Positions 1 to 11,814 of a stretch of DNA of 64,000 bases are shown here, in pieces. Position 1 is the first letter of the stretch. Each line of letters begins with the position of its first letter. The notes below the pieces were generated by a model. It was not told the origin of the DNA. It was given only the letters and a program-made list of their open reading frames with translations, and ran no database searches. Source of the DNA: Rhododendron vialii (taxonomy: Eukaryota; Streptophyta; Magnoliopsida; Ericales; Ericaceae); the NCBI RefSeq assembly GCF_030253575.1, contig NC_080569.1:12531001-12595000 (forward strand), read 5' to 3'. The translations under genes were made by a program, and so were the position numbers.

Positions 1-54
1 TGAGCTTAAGGACAAGCACCTTTTGCAATCAAACATAATGACAAATGTGCCTAG

Positions 55-200
55 GAAAGTGCCTAAAATCCTAGGATATCCCATGAAAGTACCTAAAACC
101 ATAAGGTACCCTATGAAAGTGTCTAAAATCCTAGGGCACCCTATATATGAAAGTGTCTAAACCCCTAGGGTATCCTATGAAATTGCCTGAACCACTAAAA
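55..200. repeat. Diverged ~30-bp minisatellite
   Basis: A unit of about 30 bp beginning 'aaagtgcctaaaatcctag' and ending 'ccctatg' occurs about four and a half times in tandem, with substitutions and a small 'tata' expansion. No coding potential is evident. The remainder of 1-900 is AT-rich and I see no gene in it. Confidence 0.7.
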
Positions 201-913
201 CTCTATAATAGAAAAGTGCATCCTAAAATCCTATAAAAATGCCTAAACATGTTTTGGCTTTATGGTTAAAGAACTCAAAAAGTTGAAGGATCTATATTGA
301 AAATTATTTTGCTGGCGTCCTTCTCCTAAATGAAAACTATTTTACCATCCTTATGGCTAATTTTTCCATTAAGGTTTCTATCGAGTAAACTCCGTTTTGT
401 ATATATTTTTTGGTTTTCTTTTCTTTTTGAACATCAAACTTTTCTTTTTATTAATCTTCAAATTAATAAAACAAAGATTAAATGGACCAAGGACGAGCCA
501 GCCCGATACAAGCCACCCAGGTATTGGAAGGAAAAATAGCCAAGTTGGCAAGAAACCAACTAGAAACAAAAGACCAAGAGTACCCGTCTCAAAATCCGTC
601 CAAAATGCTTAAGCCTGTTGGCTTTTCCCTAAAAATTAGTATTGTTGATTTTAGAGGAAGAGAAGCAAGAGAATGGAGCACAAATGGACTGCTCAAAGGG
701 CAGTCGCTACAGCCGCAGGAAACAGGGAGGAAAGAGGAGTAGTTCTTTGATTTCTTTGATTAATCTCATTCAAACTCTCACATAGAGCAAATTGTAGACT
801 TTAAACAAAACAGGGACTTGGGCTTTAACTTTCAACATTTGGGCCCAATTAAAAAACTTGGCCCAACTACAAACACAAAACTTGGTCCAATTACAAAAAA
901 AGAAAATAAGGTA

Positions 914-1240
914 TTACTCATAGTTTAACATTAATTCCCCCTTAATGCCTTGTTGTAACACCCAACATTTCTCCAAAGTATTGAAACTTTTCATTTGAAA
1001 GAGTTTTGGTGAAGATGCCCGCCACTTGTCTTCGGTTGCACGCATAATACTTGAGTTGAATCTCTTCATCTTCCACGACCTCTCGAATAAAGTAATGCTT
1101 AATGGCAATGTGTTTGGTGCCAATGATGCCCACACATACTTGGCCTCGGCGGTAGATTGTACCACGGTTTGTTGCTTCCTAGATGCCCATGAGAAAACAT
1201 CCGAGCCAAGAGAAAAAACACGTTCGGAAGTACTCTTCAT
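914..1240 (-). pseudogene. Copia retrotransposon RNase H C-terminal remnant
   Basis: Minus-strand translation gives the end of a Ty1/Copia polyprotein. The segment 'FSWASRKQQTVVQSTAEAKY' matches the RNase H motif (FSWxSKKQxxVxxSTAEAEY). A second frame (942-1133) carries 'TKHIAIKHYFIREVVEDEEI' followed by 'GIFTKTL', the usual Copia C-terminus. The two parts lie in different frames and the stretch between them that normally holds the catalytic core is missing, so this is a deleted, frameshifted relic. No flanking LTR pair was found. The 1261-1735 interval holds retroelement-like flanking sequence and no gene. Confidence 0.85.
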
Positions 1241-1735
1241 ATCATTGACACATCTGACTCAATAACTATAACAAAATTCTAGCAATTTTGCATCAACATT
1301 CTTCTCATACAATATGTCATTAGCTAGGGTAGCAAAAAGGTTTGTGCATGCCGTTTGGCTTTTTTCATATTGGAGTGTATCTGAGAAAATATGAACATAA
1401 ATAAAGGATTTGATAACAGAATAATTTTGATTGATTCCGTAGCAGATTTTATTTTATTTTATTTCCTTAAGTGTAGATTCCGACATGTATATAATCATTG
1501 CATCGGTATTACCTTTTGATTAATGAGAATTCATTCATATTTTCTCAATTCTAATTTCTAACAGTGCATCAGAGCAGGTAATAGATCCTTTGTTCGAATC
1601 TCACCAACTACCTAATATTAAAATATTTACACGTGTTTAGCCCACTAATGGAGAAGAGTCTGGCTACACGTGAGGGGGCGTGTTGAAGGAATAAATAATA
1701 AAGTTGTCACTCTCTCTAACAGCTTAAGTTTTTAG

Positions 1736-2123
1736 ACAGTGAAAAGGCCTTGATCGAGCAGGATGATCGATAATCTCGCGTCTCTCGACTCCTTTGTATA
1801 TTTGGCTTCTGGTTTCGTTCGCCTTTGCTTTCAACAAGTGGAAGCTTCGAAACTGAAACTTGATTCAGTTCCTCTTGTATATGACCATCTTCCATACACT
1901 TTATATTGCGACTAAAGTCCTCATCGTCTTCACCCTCAGGCTCTAGATCACAGAAATGGCTACTAACGCGACTCGCCCTCGAGGGACTTTGAGTCCCGTG
2001 GAAAGATGGGGGAATCATGGAGGGGCTCCCCCATTGAAACCAGTTTCATGTTCTTGCGCTGGTTCGGGGGGCTGCTTTGGGAGAGGTTGGGGTGGCAAAT
2101 TTGAAGCTTGAGAACTTGTCCAT
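1736..2123 (-). pseudogene. Truncated copy of the 14.3-16.0 kb membrane-protein gene (N-terminal part)
   Basis: The minus strand is closely similar to the first ~130 codons of the intact gene at 14319-15962, including the SSFKFATPTSPKAA start region and the GEDDEDFSR acidic stretch. It has an 18-nt deletion just after the ATG (2121-2123), an Arg-to-TGA nonsense change (2046-2048) and a frame change near its end. Similarity stops abruptly near 1736, so the transmembrane and FNR-like parts are absent. The nonsense codon and truncation mean it cannot make the parent protein. Confidence 0.9.
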
Positions 2124-2284
2124 ATGTCGCTTTTCCTCTCTCAAAAGCAAAGACTGAAAATAGTATTTGAAGGGTGAGTCCTGTGAGAGGCTTGTGATCT
2201 TAAGTGACAAGCGAAGTCCATTCTTTATAAGCCCAATCTCCCACCATGCGGATATTTCAACGGATGTATAGTATTGTTGACCAC

Positions 2285-2515
2285 AGAAAATTTTCAGAGT
2301 CGGATAAGTATATTCCACGTGATACCCGCTCGGCACATTCGGGCCATCCATTATACTTTTGAACGGTTCGGATTAAAATACTCTCTTCTCTCACCCCAAT
2401 ACTCTCTCTCCATTTTCTCTCTTTAAATCTGAGCCGTCCAAAAACATAATAGACGGCTCGGATGCACCGAGCAAGTACCACGTGGTACCCGTTCGGCATT
2501 GAAATTTTTTTTCGT
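2285..2515. mobile_element. MITE-like insertion (GGTACC/CACGTG-rich terminal repeats)
   Basis: This block is absent from the paralogous position near 16105, so it is an insertion. Its ends are imperfect inverted repeats containing 'cacgtgatacc' and 'taccacgtggtaccc'. Related blocks lie near 11415, 41365 and 44804, which indicates a dispersed family. No open reading frame is present. Confidence 0.55.
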
Positions 2516-2739
2516 TGCCCACATTTTTGGACAGTTTCGTAGATAATTTTCTATTTATTGAACGACGATATATATATCCATTCGATATATTTATGGGTTT
2601 ACAGAAATTGTATTGATTTATTTTTTGACGGGTAAAAAAAATAGTTTATATAAAGAATAATTGAAATAAATTATTCTTAAATCAATTTAAAAGATAAAAA
2701 TTGGAAAAGAAAACAAGAAGAAATGAGATCGTTATCCTG

Positions 2740-3060
2740 TTTGGGCAAATTAATTATGCATTCATCCTAGTGGGTTTAAATAATTATCTTCTCACCGTGA
2801 ATTTGGTTAAATAGCCTATTATGCCCTTATTAATTAATTAATTATTTCTTGCTCATTCTCTCTCCAAAATTCTTAACTCTCTCATTTATTACCAACTATT
2901 TATTACGCTCCACGTATTATTTTACCTACTAAGTTTTAATTTGAATATGAACAATTTCAAAATAATCCATATTTTTATTGATTATTTCTGCAAAATTAAC
3001 ATGAAACATATTTTTCAGAATATGATGGATAATCAAAACGATCATATTTTTCGTGAATAT
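2740..3060. repeat. AT-rich dispersed repeat, also inverted at 25385-25795
   Basis: Segments such as 'tctgcaaaattaacatgaaa' and 'atgcattcatcc' recur in reverse-complement order at 25385-25795. The block is missing from the paralogous 16.7-kb region, consistent with insertion. The class of element is not determined and no coding sequence was seen. Confidence 0.45.
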
Positions 3061-3439
3061 GAGATTTGTAGTTTTTGTTTGTTTACTTTGTTTATCTCAT
3101 ATTTTCCACCATTGTGAATTAATATGAACTAATTCATTTACACTTTCAAGTTTTAATTTTTAAAATTACTTCTCTGTGCATAATAAAGCTTTTGTACCAA
3201 CTAAACATGGTTCGACCAATCTATATGTTCTGAAAAACATGACTAGTGTTGTGCCTAGGGCCGCTAAACGAACTAATTCACTTGAATTTGAGCTCGTGTT
3301 CGTATGTTAATGTTGAAGATTGGTTTGTTATATTTTCTTTTTTCTTTTTTTTTTTGGTACATGGTTTGTTACATTTACACCTTAAGAAGTACTTATCCCA
3401 AATGTATGGGGCATATAATGGGGCTTAATTACATGCCTT

Positions 3440-4010
3440 CGATGTTTTTTTTTTATCGGCAAAATAACTTTATTATTATTGGAGAGAGGGGAATGGGATT
3501 CCAACAAAAAGTTGAAAATATAGCCAGATGGGACTAAAGCTCATACACACCTAATGGACAAAGCCCGAAACCTTGAGGGCCTAAAAATGCCTAGATTAAA
3601 CAATAAAACACAAAACCATAGCAAGTGGGCTAGATTCAGCCCAAAAAAACCCAAAACCTAACCCTAATATACAATACAATTTCAAAAACTACCAACCATC
3701 CACCACCACTACCCACACCAGAACAGACCACCACCAACACCACCAGGCCACCAACTCCTGAAACAACCAGGCTCCACCTGCCAACACCACCGGAGAAAAC
3801 AACCGATGAAGCATACCACAGATTTTCCACGAGCACTCAACCCAGCTGTATGTTAGGCGAAACCGAGCCACCCAGCATTGAGCTCGGTGGGAGGCCAACG
3901 CCGGCCAAACTTCAAGCCTCCATCAGATCAGCCACGCCGTTAGGTAGAAGACACCGGTGGCCCAGGAACCACCGGCGGGTAGATCGAAACAGAGACAAAG
4001 ATGCTTATGC
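3440..4010 (-). mobile_element. LINE-type retroelement 3' end (minus strand)
   Basis: On the minus strand the block ends in an 'aataataataaagtt...gccgat' tail followed by an A-tract (plus-strand T-tract at 3446-3455), the layout of an L1-type 3' end. Phrases such as 'cgggctttgtccattaggtg' resemble the element at 58326-59359. No open frame of useful length remains. Confidence 0.5.
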
Positions 4011-4379
4011 TGGTTGCTGACTGAATTTGCTTCCCCTTTCCAAATTTGGCCACTGCTATGTTGGCCATTACTGTCAAAGGGGGAGACTACATCTTTGCCA
4101 TTGGAAGGTCTGCTGATGGAATAACTTCGGGAACACTTTTGGATGCTACTTTGATCAAATTAATAAAGGAAATGCTGCTGTCTCTGGCCGTTGCTACTCA
4201 ATCTGGGCAGTAACACTCAATCAAAACTTGGAAGGTTCAAGCATGAGGAAAAGAACTTTGCCCCCAAGATGAATTGGTGATTCGATCATGGACTCTTTTG
4301 ATCAGTTGTTGCCACTGGATCTGTTTGGTTACCACTGGTTGCTACTAATAAAATTAGGCAGTGGCACTACTCAATCAAA

Positions 4380-5057
4380 ACTGGGGAGGTCATGACTTTG
4401 GGCTCTATTTGGAAGAATCTTTGCCCTCCTAAGGTGGAAATCTTCTCGTGGTTGGCAGTTCAAGAAAAGGTAGCCACTAGATCAACGTTATCAAGAAGGA
4501 ATTTGATCCAGGAGGATCAGCCGTTATCATGCCCTCTGTGTTCCTTGCATTTAGAAACCCCCAATCATTTGTTTCTACACTGTCAGTTTTCTTGGAGTAT
4601 TTGGTCATTGATTCTCGACTGGTGGCATGTTGTGTGGGTATGCCCTTCATCCTTGGCAGACCTAACTTTATGGTGGTTCGACAGCAGGTTTGGAAATGTG
4701 GAGAAAAAGTTATGGGAAGCTTCTTTTTATGCTACACTCTGGTCCTTGTGGTTAGTTCGGAATGACTACGTGTTCAACAACGCTACAACTAGTGTCGAGG
4801 AGGTGGGGGAGATTGTTAAAACCATAGTAGCAATGTGGATGAAGCCCAAGTTAGAGATTAAGTTTTACTCGGTGGAGGACTTTAGGCTGTTTTTGGATGG
4901 TATCCGAAAGCTCAAATTGTAGTTCTTTTCTTTAGGCTTTGTAACTGTCCAACTTTCTGTTGGATGGTCTTGCGTTGTTTGTTTGTCTTTGTTTTCTCCC
5001 CTCGATGTACCCCTTTGAGTTTTTAATAAATTTCGTTTGCCGAGCAAAAAAAAAAAA
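4380..5057 (+). pseudogene. LINE (L1-type) 3' fragment with zf-RVT domain
   Basis: A frame open from 4392 to 4922 encodes the C-terminal part of a plant LINE reverse transcriptase. It contains a zf-RVT-type region: 'SIWKNLCPPKVEIFSWLA', then a C..C...H...H-type segment (CPLCSLHLETPNHLFLHC), then 'LWLVRNDYVFNN'. The protein terminates in 'GIRKLKL', as does the related fragment at 16245. A 3' tail with 'cccctcgatgtaccccttt', an AATAAA-like signal and an A-tract ends near 5057. Endonuclease and catalytic reverse transcriptase domains are absent, so it is 5' truncated. Confidence 0.85.
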
Positions 5058-5719
5058 TGACAAAATGCGCTGATCCATATGCATTTAGGGCTGTTTCTTG
5101 ACGGGGTTTTGGAACTACATATGGGGGTGTTCTGTCGCCCCTTTTTCCTTTGTATTTTGATCTTTAGTTGATTCCTTATCGACTTGTGGGCTGAGTAGTA
5201 GATGAATGTCGTTGGGATGCTACTTGTGCGTTGTGATGCTATATTCTCTTGCAAAACAGAAGCAGCATAACAAAATTTCAACAGGTAGAAGAAATCCCTT
5301 GCAGTTGCAATTTGAAGCCCTGCAAAATCCAGTCGGAGAAGACGTAATCCGCATCATCAAGCTTCGTAAATCTTCAGTATGAATTCATGTATGATCAGAA
5401 TTTTCGCTTACCACCCCACACACACTCTGAATTTCCTGCCCAAAGAACTGCAGAATTTTCACTCACCACCCAGCCCACACTCTGAAATTCCTGTCCAAAT
5501 ACCCAGTATTTTCACTTACCGCCCCACACACTTGAATTTCCCGACCCAGAAGTAAGTACCCAGCATGTGTCTCTCTCACAGTTTCTCATACTATCACCAA
5601 GAACCCCTGAATGAGATGCACCATTATGTCCCAACAAACACACGCACGCCACTAGGGTACACACACGCAACACACATGGGTACGCACACTATCAGCAGGA
5701 TGATTGATGCTTAGGTGTT

Positions 5720-5970
5720 TCTGTGGGTGTCGTTTGTTTTGGCTGGGGTTTCAGTCTTGGTTGGTTTCTTGCCACCATTGGGTTGTTTTATCTTTCCCTT
5801 GTGCACGGTTCCTCGTGGCATGTGATTGTCGGAATGAGGAGTTGCCTTTCGTTTGGTATGTCCTTCCTCTGGTTTGATGTCTCGTGCCTAGCTAGATCAC
5901 TTTAATCTTTATAATTTGTTTTCAAAGGTTAATAGAATTTCTTTTTTGCTGACCAACAAAAAGTATAAAG
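5720..5970 (+). mobile_element. Short LINE-like 3' tail
   Basis: A T/G-rich stretch ends with 'gttaatagaatttcttttttgctgaccaacaaaaa', the shape of the other LINE tails in this window. The flanking 5061-5720 and 5971-7170 intervals contain no supportable gene; 5400-5570 holds loosely repeated 'ttttcactcaccaccca' phrases. Confidence 0.35.
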
Positions 5971-7175
5971 TATCTAAGTTTATCAAAATTTTCGCACATA
6001 ACATTGGTTATCGTCCGTAAATTGTAATTCTGGATATGGCTTTGATCTTGTTTCTTGCTTTCTTCATCTTGAATAACTTGAATTGCAATCTCCGCTCATC
6101 TGAGGCATCGATAGCTTGAATGCCACCTCTGATGCCCTTTCGATCGGATCATTCTTCTTTGTAACTATTTTCAAAGCCCAGACTCAAACAAACTCCTACT
6201 CATCAATCCATTTTTCAACCGCAACAAATTTAGTTTCCTTATTTCCCACCTTCGATAGTGACTTGCAACAAAATGCATCTGGAAATTAAAGGGGATTAAA
6301 GATGTCCCGTACAAAATGCTCGTGACCAACTTTGACAAAGATATACTCCATGCATATTTTTCATTGCGCATCGGTACTTCATGCATATTTTTTCACTTTC
6401 TCTAGGTTAATAGTGACATAAGTATCTTGAGCCATTTCTTCGTAGTAGTATTTGATTACGTAGCGGCGTAGATCAATGCATGTCTAGATCGAGGGTCCAA
6501 TAGGCATGCATTTCAAGTACTTCTTAGAATCTTAAACGTAGACCCCTTCCACCAATATTCTAAATGATGCTCTTACTTGACCTAGATGATACCCACAGCA
6601 TCTCCTATATACCATTTTAACATTCTACTGCCCGGCCGTGTGGTCAAATTCAGGTTGTTTTTTTTTACCGTGATCCGATCATGAAATAATTTGTAGACTT
6701 ATCCGAAGGGGTTGTGTGGTGGTAAAAAAAAGCTCTTAGGTGCTATGAATTATTTCTTTTGGGCTAGTTCATACAAAGTTTTGATCTAGCTTTAATTGGA
6801 TTTTTCGTAAGTGGACGGTGTGATTGACTCTCCACGATTAGTTAAGGTTGGCAAAAATTGGCCCAAACACTTGACTAATCAAAAGGAAAAAAATGGTGAC
6901 TTTTAAACAATCTTTTATTCTTCAAAAAATCCCCAACAATCATGAACATTATATATAAACTCTCGTATTTAGTTAAGAAGAGATTAAACTATTTCCACCG
7001 TAGGTGGAAAAACCCAAGTTTCCACCACCTAGTGTGGGTCCAATCGTGTGTTCATTGTAGTAATTAAAATCATTTATCTTGTAGAATTAGAAGAGTAGTA
7101 TTACCCATGCAAAAAATCAGATTGATCAAATATTGATAGGTAAAGTACGTATATCAAAAAGTGAATATCGAATTA

Positions 7176-7825
7176 TAAAAATTAAATACGCAATAAACAA
7201 GGCACAACGAGAACAACCAATATATGTGGTTCCCCAAACTCGGGTACGTCCACGGGAGAGAGAAAACAATTTCCACTATCACTAAGGTTTACAAAGGGTT
7301 TACAAAGAGATCCAAGAATCTCTCAAATACCCTATTCAACAACCTACAATCAAAGTGGAAAGATCTTACCCAAAACTCTCCAACACAACTGAAACAGAGG
7401 GCACCAACCGAAACAAATCAGCCCACAAAAGGAACACAAAGGCTGCTGCAAATTGCTTGAACAAAGAGAAGAAAGTGGTTGCCTTGATCTCTTCCTTAGC
7501 ACCGTCACAACACAAACACACAGTGCACTCCACGTTTTTCCCTGTTTCACAGTAGCACACACAGCACCAAACCCTTTTCTCTCTTTCTTATCTTCGACTC
7601 TCTCTCCGCTCTCTGTTTCTTGTCTTTTCTTTTTTATCTTCTCTCTCACATACCTCTTCGGCTACTTCCTGCCAGGAGACAAAAACTCTTTTTTTTTAGC
7701 TTCCAAAGGAAGCTTAGTGTGTAGAATATTCCTTTTCAAATAACTCCACCAAATACAAATTGGGCCGCATAAAATCAACTTGGGCCAAACTCTATTGGGC
7801 TATTTTCATGGGCAAAAACCCAACA
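7176..7825 (-). repeat. 3' LTR of the Copia element (outer end truncated)
   Basis: This is nearly identical to 9412-10062. The inner edge (7825) is the TGTTGGG end on the minus strand. The outer edge lacks about 50 bp that are present in the other LTR. ORFs drawn in this LTR recur in its partner and are not genes. Confidence 0.9.
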
Positions 7826-7827
7826 AT

Positions 7828-7838
7828 CACCCCCTTTT
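7828..7838 (-). other. Polypurine tract
   Basis: The minus strand reads 'aaaagggggtga' immediately before the 3' LTR start, the expected plus-strand priming site of an LTR retrotransposon. Confidence 0.75.
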
Positions 7839-7907
7839 GCTCATGAGAAATACACCCTCTCTCGGAACTTCGCACCCCCTCACTTGGGCGCCTCACCATC
7901 CGGGTGC

Positions 7908-9314
7908 CTATCTGAAGACATCGGCAACCAAATTGGTTGCAAATGTGACTCTTTTCTTTGCACTTGTTTTTCCTTTGTCAACCCTTTCAAAACTCATCAC
8001 TTGAGACATTTCTTTTTCGGTGTTGCTCGCCACACATATCAACTCATTTGCTTCCGCCTTTACACGCCACACTTGCGTAACTCGACGCTTCTCTTTTCCG
8101 CTAGCTTGGTGTCCGAAACTTGTATGCCTCCTCTCAACACGACCTTGAAGCTTGTACAAGTTTCCCACCATCTTGCCTCACAACACCACCTTCTCATTCT
8201 TGAAAACCTCAAGAGCTCCATCCCCTGATGCAAAGCTACAACCTTTTGCGTCCAACATTCCTAAGGAAATCAAATTTTTCCTCAAACCCGGAACATGTCG
8301 AACTCCGGTCAATGTCACAAACCTTCCATCGGCCATACGATAACGTACCGAACCCATGCCAACAACCTTGTTCACCGTGTTGTTTGCCATCCTCACGGTA
8401 CTTTTCTTACAAGCCTCATACGAACAAAAATAGTTCCGATTTGAACACATATGAAACGAACATCTGGAATCTATAACCCAACCAAAATGCTTTGTACCTT
8501 TGGAAGTCACCGCAAGCAAATCACCATCATTTTCGGTGGAGCTCTCAACTACCACCGCTTCGGATTTTCCTTTCTCTTGTTCTATCTTGGCTTTAAGCTT
8601 TGGGCAAAATTTCATTCTATGTCCTTCTTCATTACAAAAGTAGCACTTTCTTTCGTCAACACCCCGCAACTCACCACCTCGCGAGGATGAGCGCCCCCTT
8701 GGCTTAGACCCATTTCGCCTTTTGGTCGTCCGCCCTCTAGCTTGACTACCGGAAGATGCAACCATGGCACGATCCTTCGATATCCTCTCGCTCTCCTTCG
8801 CATCGACTCATGGGATAGGAGTGTAGCAATAACCTCATCAAGTCCAAGAGTGTCTTTCCCAAACAACAATGTAGTCTGGAGATGCTCATACGATATCGGC
8901 AAGGAAACCAACAAAATGATCGCCTTATCTTCCTCCTCAATCTTTGCGCCAATGGCTTCCAACTTTGTTATTAGCCGATTGTACTCATCCAAATGCTTCT
9001 TTAACGACAACCTATTCGTCAAAGATTTAGACTTGTACCTACTCTCAAACTTTGCCCAAAGTTCCGCCGGATTCGTTTCATTGATAACTTCTCGGAGAGT
9101 GCTATTTCCAAGATACAATTGAATGGTGCTATTTGCAAGCTCTCTCATCTCCTCCCATTTATCTTCCTTCATTTCTTCCGACTTTTCGGATTTCAGCTTA
9201 AGTGCTTTCACTAATCCTTCTCACCAAAATATTCCTCGCCCTTTGTTGCCAAAGAGTAAAATCATTGTGCCCATTGAAAAGCTCAACCACGAACCCGGTG
9301 CTTTCTACTGCCAT
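7908..9314 (-). pseudogene. Copia gag-protease relic
   Basis: A gag ATG lies at 9312-9314 (MAVESTGFVVELFNG, a DUF4219/UBN2-type Copia gag start). The frame breaks near 9215, resumes with 'KALKLKSEKSEEMKEDKWEE' and continues through the UBN2 region ('LGNSTLREVINETNPAELW', 'LPISYEHLQTTLLFG'). It shifts again near 8750. The next frame (8178-8765) has a CCHC knuckle (CYFCNEEGHRMKFC) and a protease-like segment 'WVIDSRCSFHMC', where the usual D-S-G/A triad has become D-S-R, so the active site is probably lost. A last frame (7908-8171) starts with 'GNLYKLQG', the usual segment before the integrase zinc finger, and then ends. At least three frame changes make it non-functional. Confidence 0.9.
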
Positions 9315-9345
9315 AACTCGCGTATTAATTTTTCCCTTAGTTTTA

Positions 9346-9357
9346 GCTCTGATACCA
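9346..9357 (-). other. Primer binding site for initiator tRNA-Met
   Basis: The minus strand reads TGGTATCAGAGC, the standard plant PBS complementary to the 3' end of tRNA-iMet, three bases inside the 5' LTR. Confidence 0.9.
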
Positions 9358-9360
9358 CTT

Positions 9361-10062
9361 TGTTGGGATTATTTTCCCTAAATCAATCCGACCCACAAAC
9401 GGAAGCGTAATCAAAAATTAAATACGCAATAAACAAGGCACAATGAGAACAACCAATATACGTGGTTTTTCAAACTCGGATACGTCCACGGGAGAGAGAA
9501 AACAATTTCCACTATCACCAAGGTTTACAAAGGGTTTACAAAGAGATCCAACAATCTCTCAAATACCATATTCAACAACCTACAATCAAAGTGGAAAATC
9601 TTACCCAAAACTCTCCAACACAACTGAAACAGAGGGCACCAACCGAAACAAATCAGCCCACAAAAGGAACACAAAGGCTGCTGCAAATTGCTTGAACAAA
9701 GAGAGGAAAGTGGTTGCCTTGATCTCTTCCTTAGCACCGTCACAAACACAAACACACAGTGCACTCCACGTTTTTCCCTGTTTCACAGTAGCACACACAA
9801 CACCAAACCCTTTTCTCTCTTTCTTATCTTCGACTCTCTCTCCGCTCTCTGTTTCGTTTCTTTTCTTTTTTATCTTCTCTCTCACACACCTCTTCGGCTA
9901 CTTCTTGCCAGGAGACAAAAACCCTTTTTTTTTAGCTTCCAAAGGAAGCTTTAGTGTGTAGAATATTCCTTTTCAAATAACTCCACCAAATACAAATTGG
10001 GCCGCATAAAATCAACTTGGGCCAAATTCTATTGGGCTATTTTCATAGGCAAAAACCCAACA
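9361..10062 (-). repeat. 5' LTR of the Copia element (complete)
   Basis: It is 702 bp with TGTTGGG/CCCAACA inverted ends. It adjoins the PBS, which fixes the element's orientation on the minus strand. Confidence 0.9.
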
Positions 10063-10065
10063 AAC

Positions 10066-10235
10066 ACCCAAAATATCCCTATGCTAGGATTCAAAAAAAA
10101 AAAAAACGAACATGTAAACAAGAAAAAAGACACGGAGGGAAAAATCATAAAAGTTTGGGAAGACAGTTTCGGCAATGCAGAAAAACGCGTGAATAGATTG
10201 ATTTTGCCCCTCAACAATGTCGACGTGTATCAAAT
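10066..10235. repeat. Direct repeat, copy 1 (partner 11815-11978)
   Basis: About 170 bp, beginning 'cccaaaatatccctatgcta' and containing 'cctcaacaatgtcgacgtg', recurs at 11815-11978 with modest divergence. Neither copy contains a credible gene. The Copia LTR ends 3 bp before copy 1. The interval 10236-11414 has no supportable gene. Confidence 0.75.
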
Positions 10236-11414
10236 TAAAGGATTTGATTGGAAAAATTGAGGAAAGTTGTCCTTAGGATTCCATCTTCTTATATGTCCAT
10301 TGGCATATGGATGATAGCAACGGTGGGACATAAAATTTTATTTCGTCTTAAGTGGCAAACCAAACAGGAACGCTGCCACACAAAGATGATTTGCGCATAG
10401 ATTTCGTTGTAGGACCCACCATAGGCCCTACACAAACGATTCGAGTCATTCATAAAACGTAAATTTTTTTTTTTTGTTTCATGGTTTCTAGGGCCAATTC
10501 AAAAAATTAGCTCAATTTGATATCTATATATGCTTAATCCAGATGATTCAACACAGGAAGCTTACATCATTACACAGAACACTGATAAGGAGGTGTTCGG
10601 ACAAAAAATCCCCATGGCTTATTGGCTTTCCCGACAAAAATAAGCCTCCTAACATACTGTGGCTTTTTTGGCTCATTTTTATTCCCGAACAGCCCCTAAT
10701 ACTACTTTACTGTTCACAGCGTACATCATTATACACCAATTACATCATGTCAATAGTACGACACTTTACTTTCTCTGCTAGCATTTATTCCTTACGTAGT
10801 ATTGGTAATAATCTATACTACAAGACAACAGACCAATAATACTACTACTTATCCAAATAGTACAAAACAGTACATACCAATAATACAACTAGTACATGAA
10901 AATTATCATAAACAGTACACCATAAACTGTACACACCAATTATTTGTCCACCTCCGGGAAATGAAAAGAGAAACAGGTGGCATGAGCGCATGATTGTCAC
11001 TCTGAATCATCTGTACCACCTCCAGAATAGTCTTCAATTCTATCAGTCAATCCAGTCATCTAATTTTTCATTCAGATTTTAGAACAATGAAAACTTAGAT
11101 CATTGAATCGAGTATCTATAAATATCAGATTGAGCTGATTTTTTGCGTGTACCTTTAAAAAATATTTTAAATTTAATAAACAATTCAGGTCAATTGTATA
11201 GGACCCGTAATAGGTCCCATATTAAAATATGTGCACAAATCTTGTCTGCGTGGACAGACTTTCTGAACCAGACAGATATGGAGGAGACCAGAAAGTGATG
11301 TGCTAGTCCGGGACCATCAATCCCCTAAAATGGCTGGTCCATTTGCCTTGGCCCAAGTTGCCACGGACCCAAAATCAATAATATTGGGGGCCACCATCCC
11401 AACCCCTAGCTAGC

Positions 11415-11640
11415 GAGAAAATTTTGGGTGCCGGATAGGTATCACGTCTCCTAGTTGATGTGGTACCCAAGCAACACATCCTAGCCGTCCAAAAGTGTAT
11501 TGAACAGCCCTGATTGAATCACACACTCTCCTCTCACCCCAACACTCTCTTGTTTTTGTCTCCTATTTCTTTCTCTTTCTTGTTTCTCCTCCCCAAACGG
11601 TGTGGTGCATTCAAAGTACAACGAAAGGGCAAGCACCCAA
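11415..11640. mobile_element. Probable MITE-family copy
   Basis: The left edge reads 'gagaaaattttgggtgccgg' followed by 'tatcacgt...tggtaccc', matching in inverted orientation the right edge of the block at 41365-41592. A CT-rich 'ctctcacccc' section follows, as in the other copies. The right boundary is uncertain. Confidence 0.4.
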
Positions 11641-11814
11641 GGTTCCGTCAACCACTACCGTCTCATAAATGTCCACACCATTCACTACCCTGTTGTGGTC
11701 ATCCGTTTCAAAGAAGTGGTTGAATGTTACTCCTAGAATTTATGGAAACAATTAATGATAGCGACACGAAGTTCTCGTCAATCTCACCTTCCCCAATTGC
11801 GACATGCTGCTGAA

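Larger units (their letters stand above)
1736..3370. repeat. Partial segmental duplicate of 15568-17210
   Basis: Beyond the gene fragment, similarity to the 15.6-17.2 kb region continues through the promoter region and on to about 3370 (for example 'gttaatgttgaagattg' near 3305 and 17175). Each copy has acquired private insertions: a MITE near 2285-2515 and an AT-rich repeat near 2740-3060 here, and a LINE piece plus a (GA)n tract in the other copy. Confidence 0.8.
7176..10062 (-). mobile_element. Non-autonomous Copia-type LTR retrotransposon
   Basis: Two closely similar long direct repeats (7176-7825 and 9361-10062) flank 1.5 kb of internal DNA. On the minus strand the 5' LTR starts TGTTGGG and ends CCCAACA. 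A tRNA-iMet-type primer binding site and a polypurine tract lie at the expected places. The interior encodes only decayed gag, a CCHC knuckle, protease and the start of the region before integrase; integrase, reverse transcriptase and RNase H are missing. The outer ~50 bp of the 3' LTR are also missing, so no target-site duplication can be checked. The retained PBS/PPT fit an element once mobilised in trans. Confidence 0.92.

Noticed and set aside
4865..5281. 138-aa minus-strand ORF
   Set aside because: It is antisense to the LINE 3' end and tail and has no recognisable domain.
7224..7835. Protein ORFs on both strands of the LTRs (7.2-7.8 and 9.4-10.0 kb)
   Set aside because: The same ORFs recur in both LTRs and show no domain. 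They are LTR sequence and not genes.
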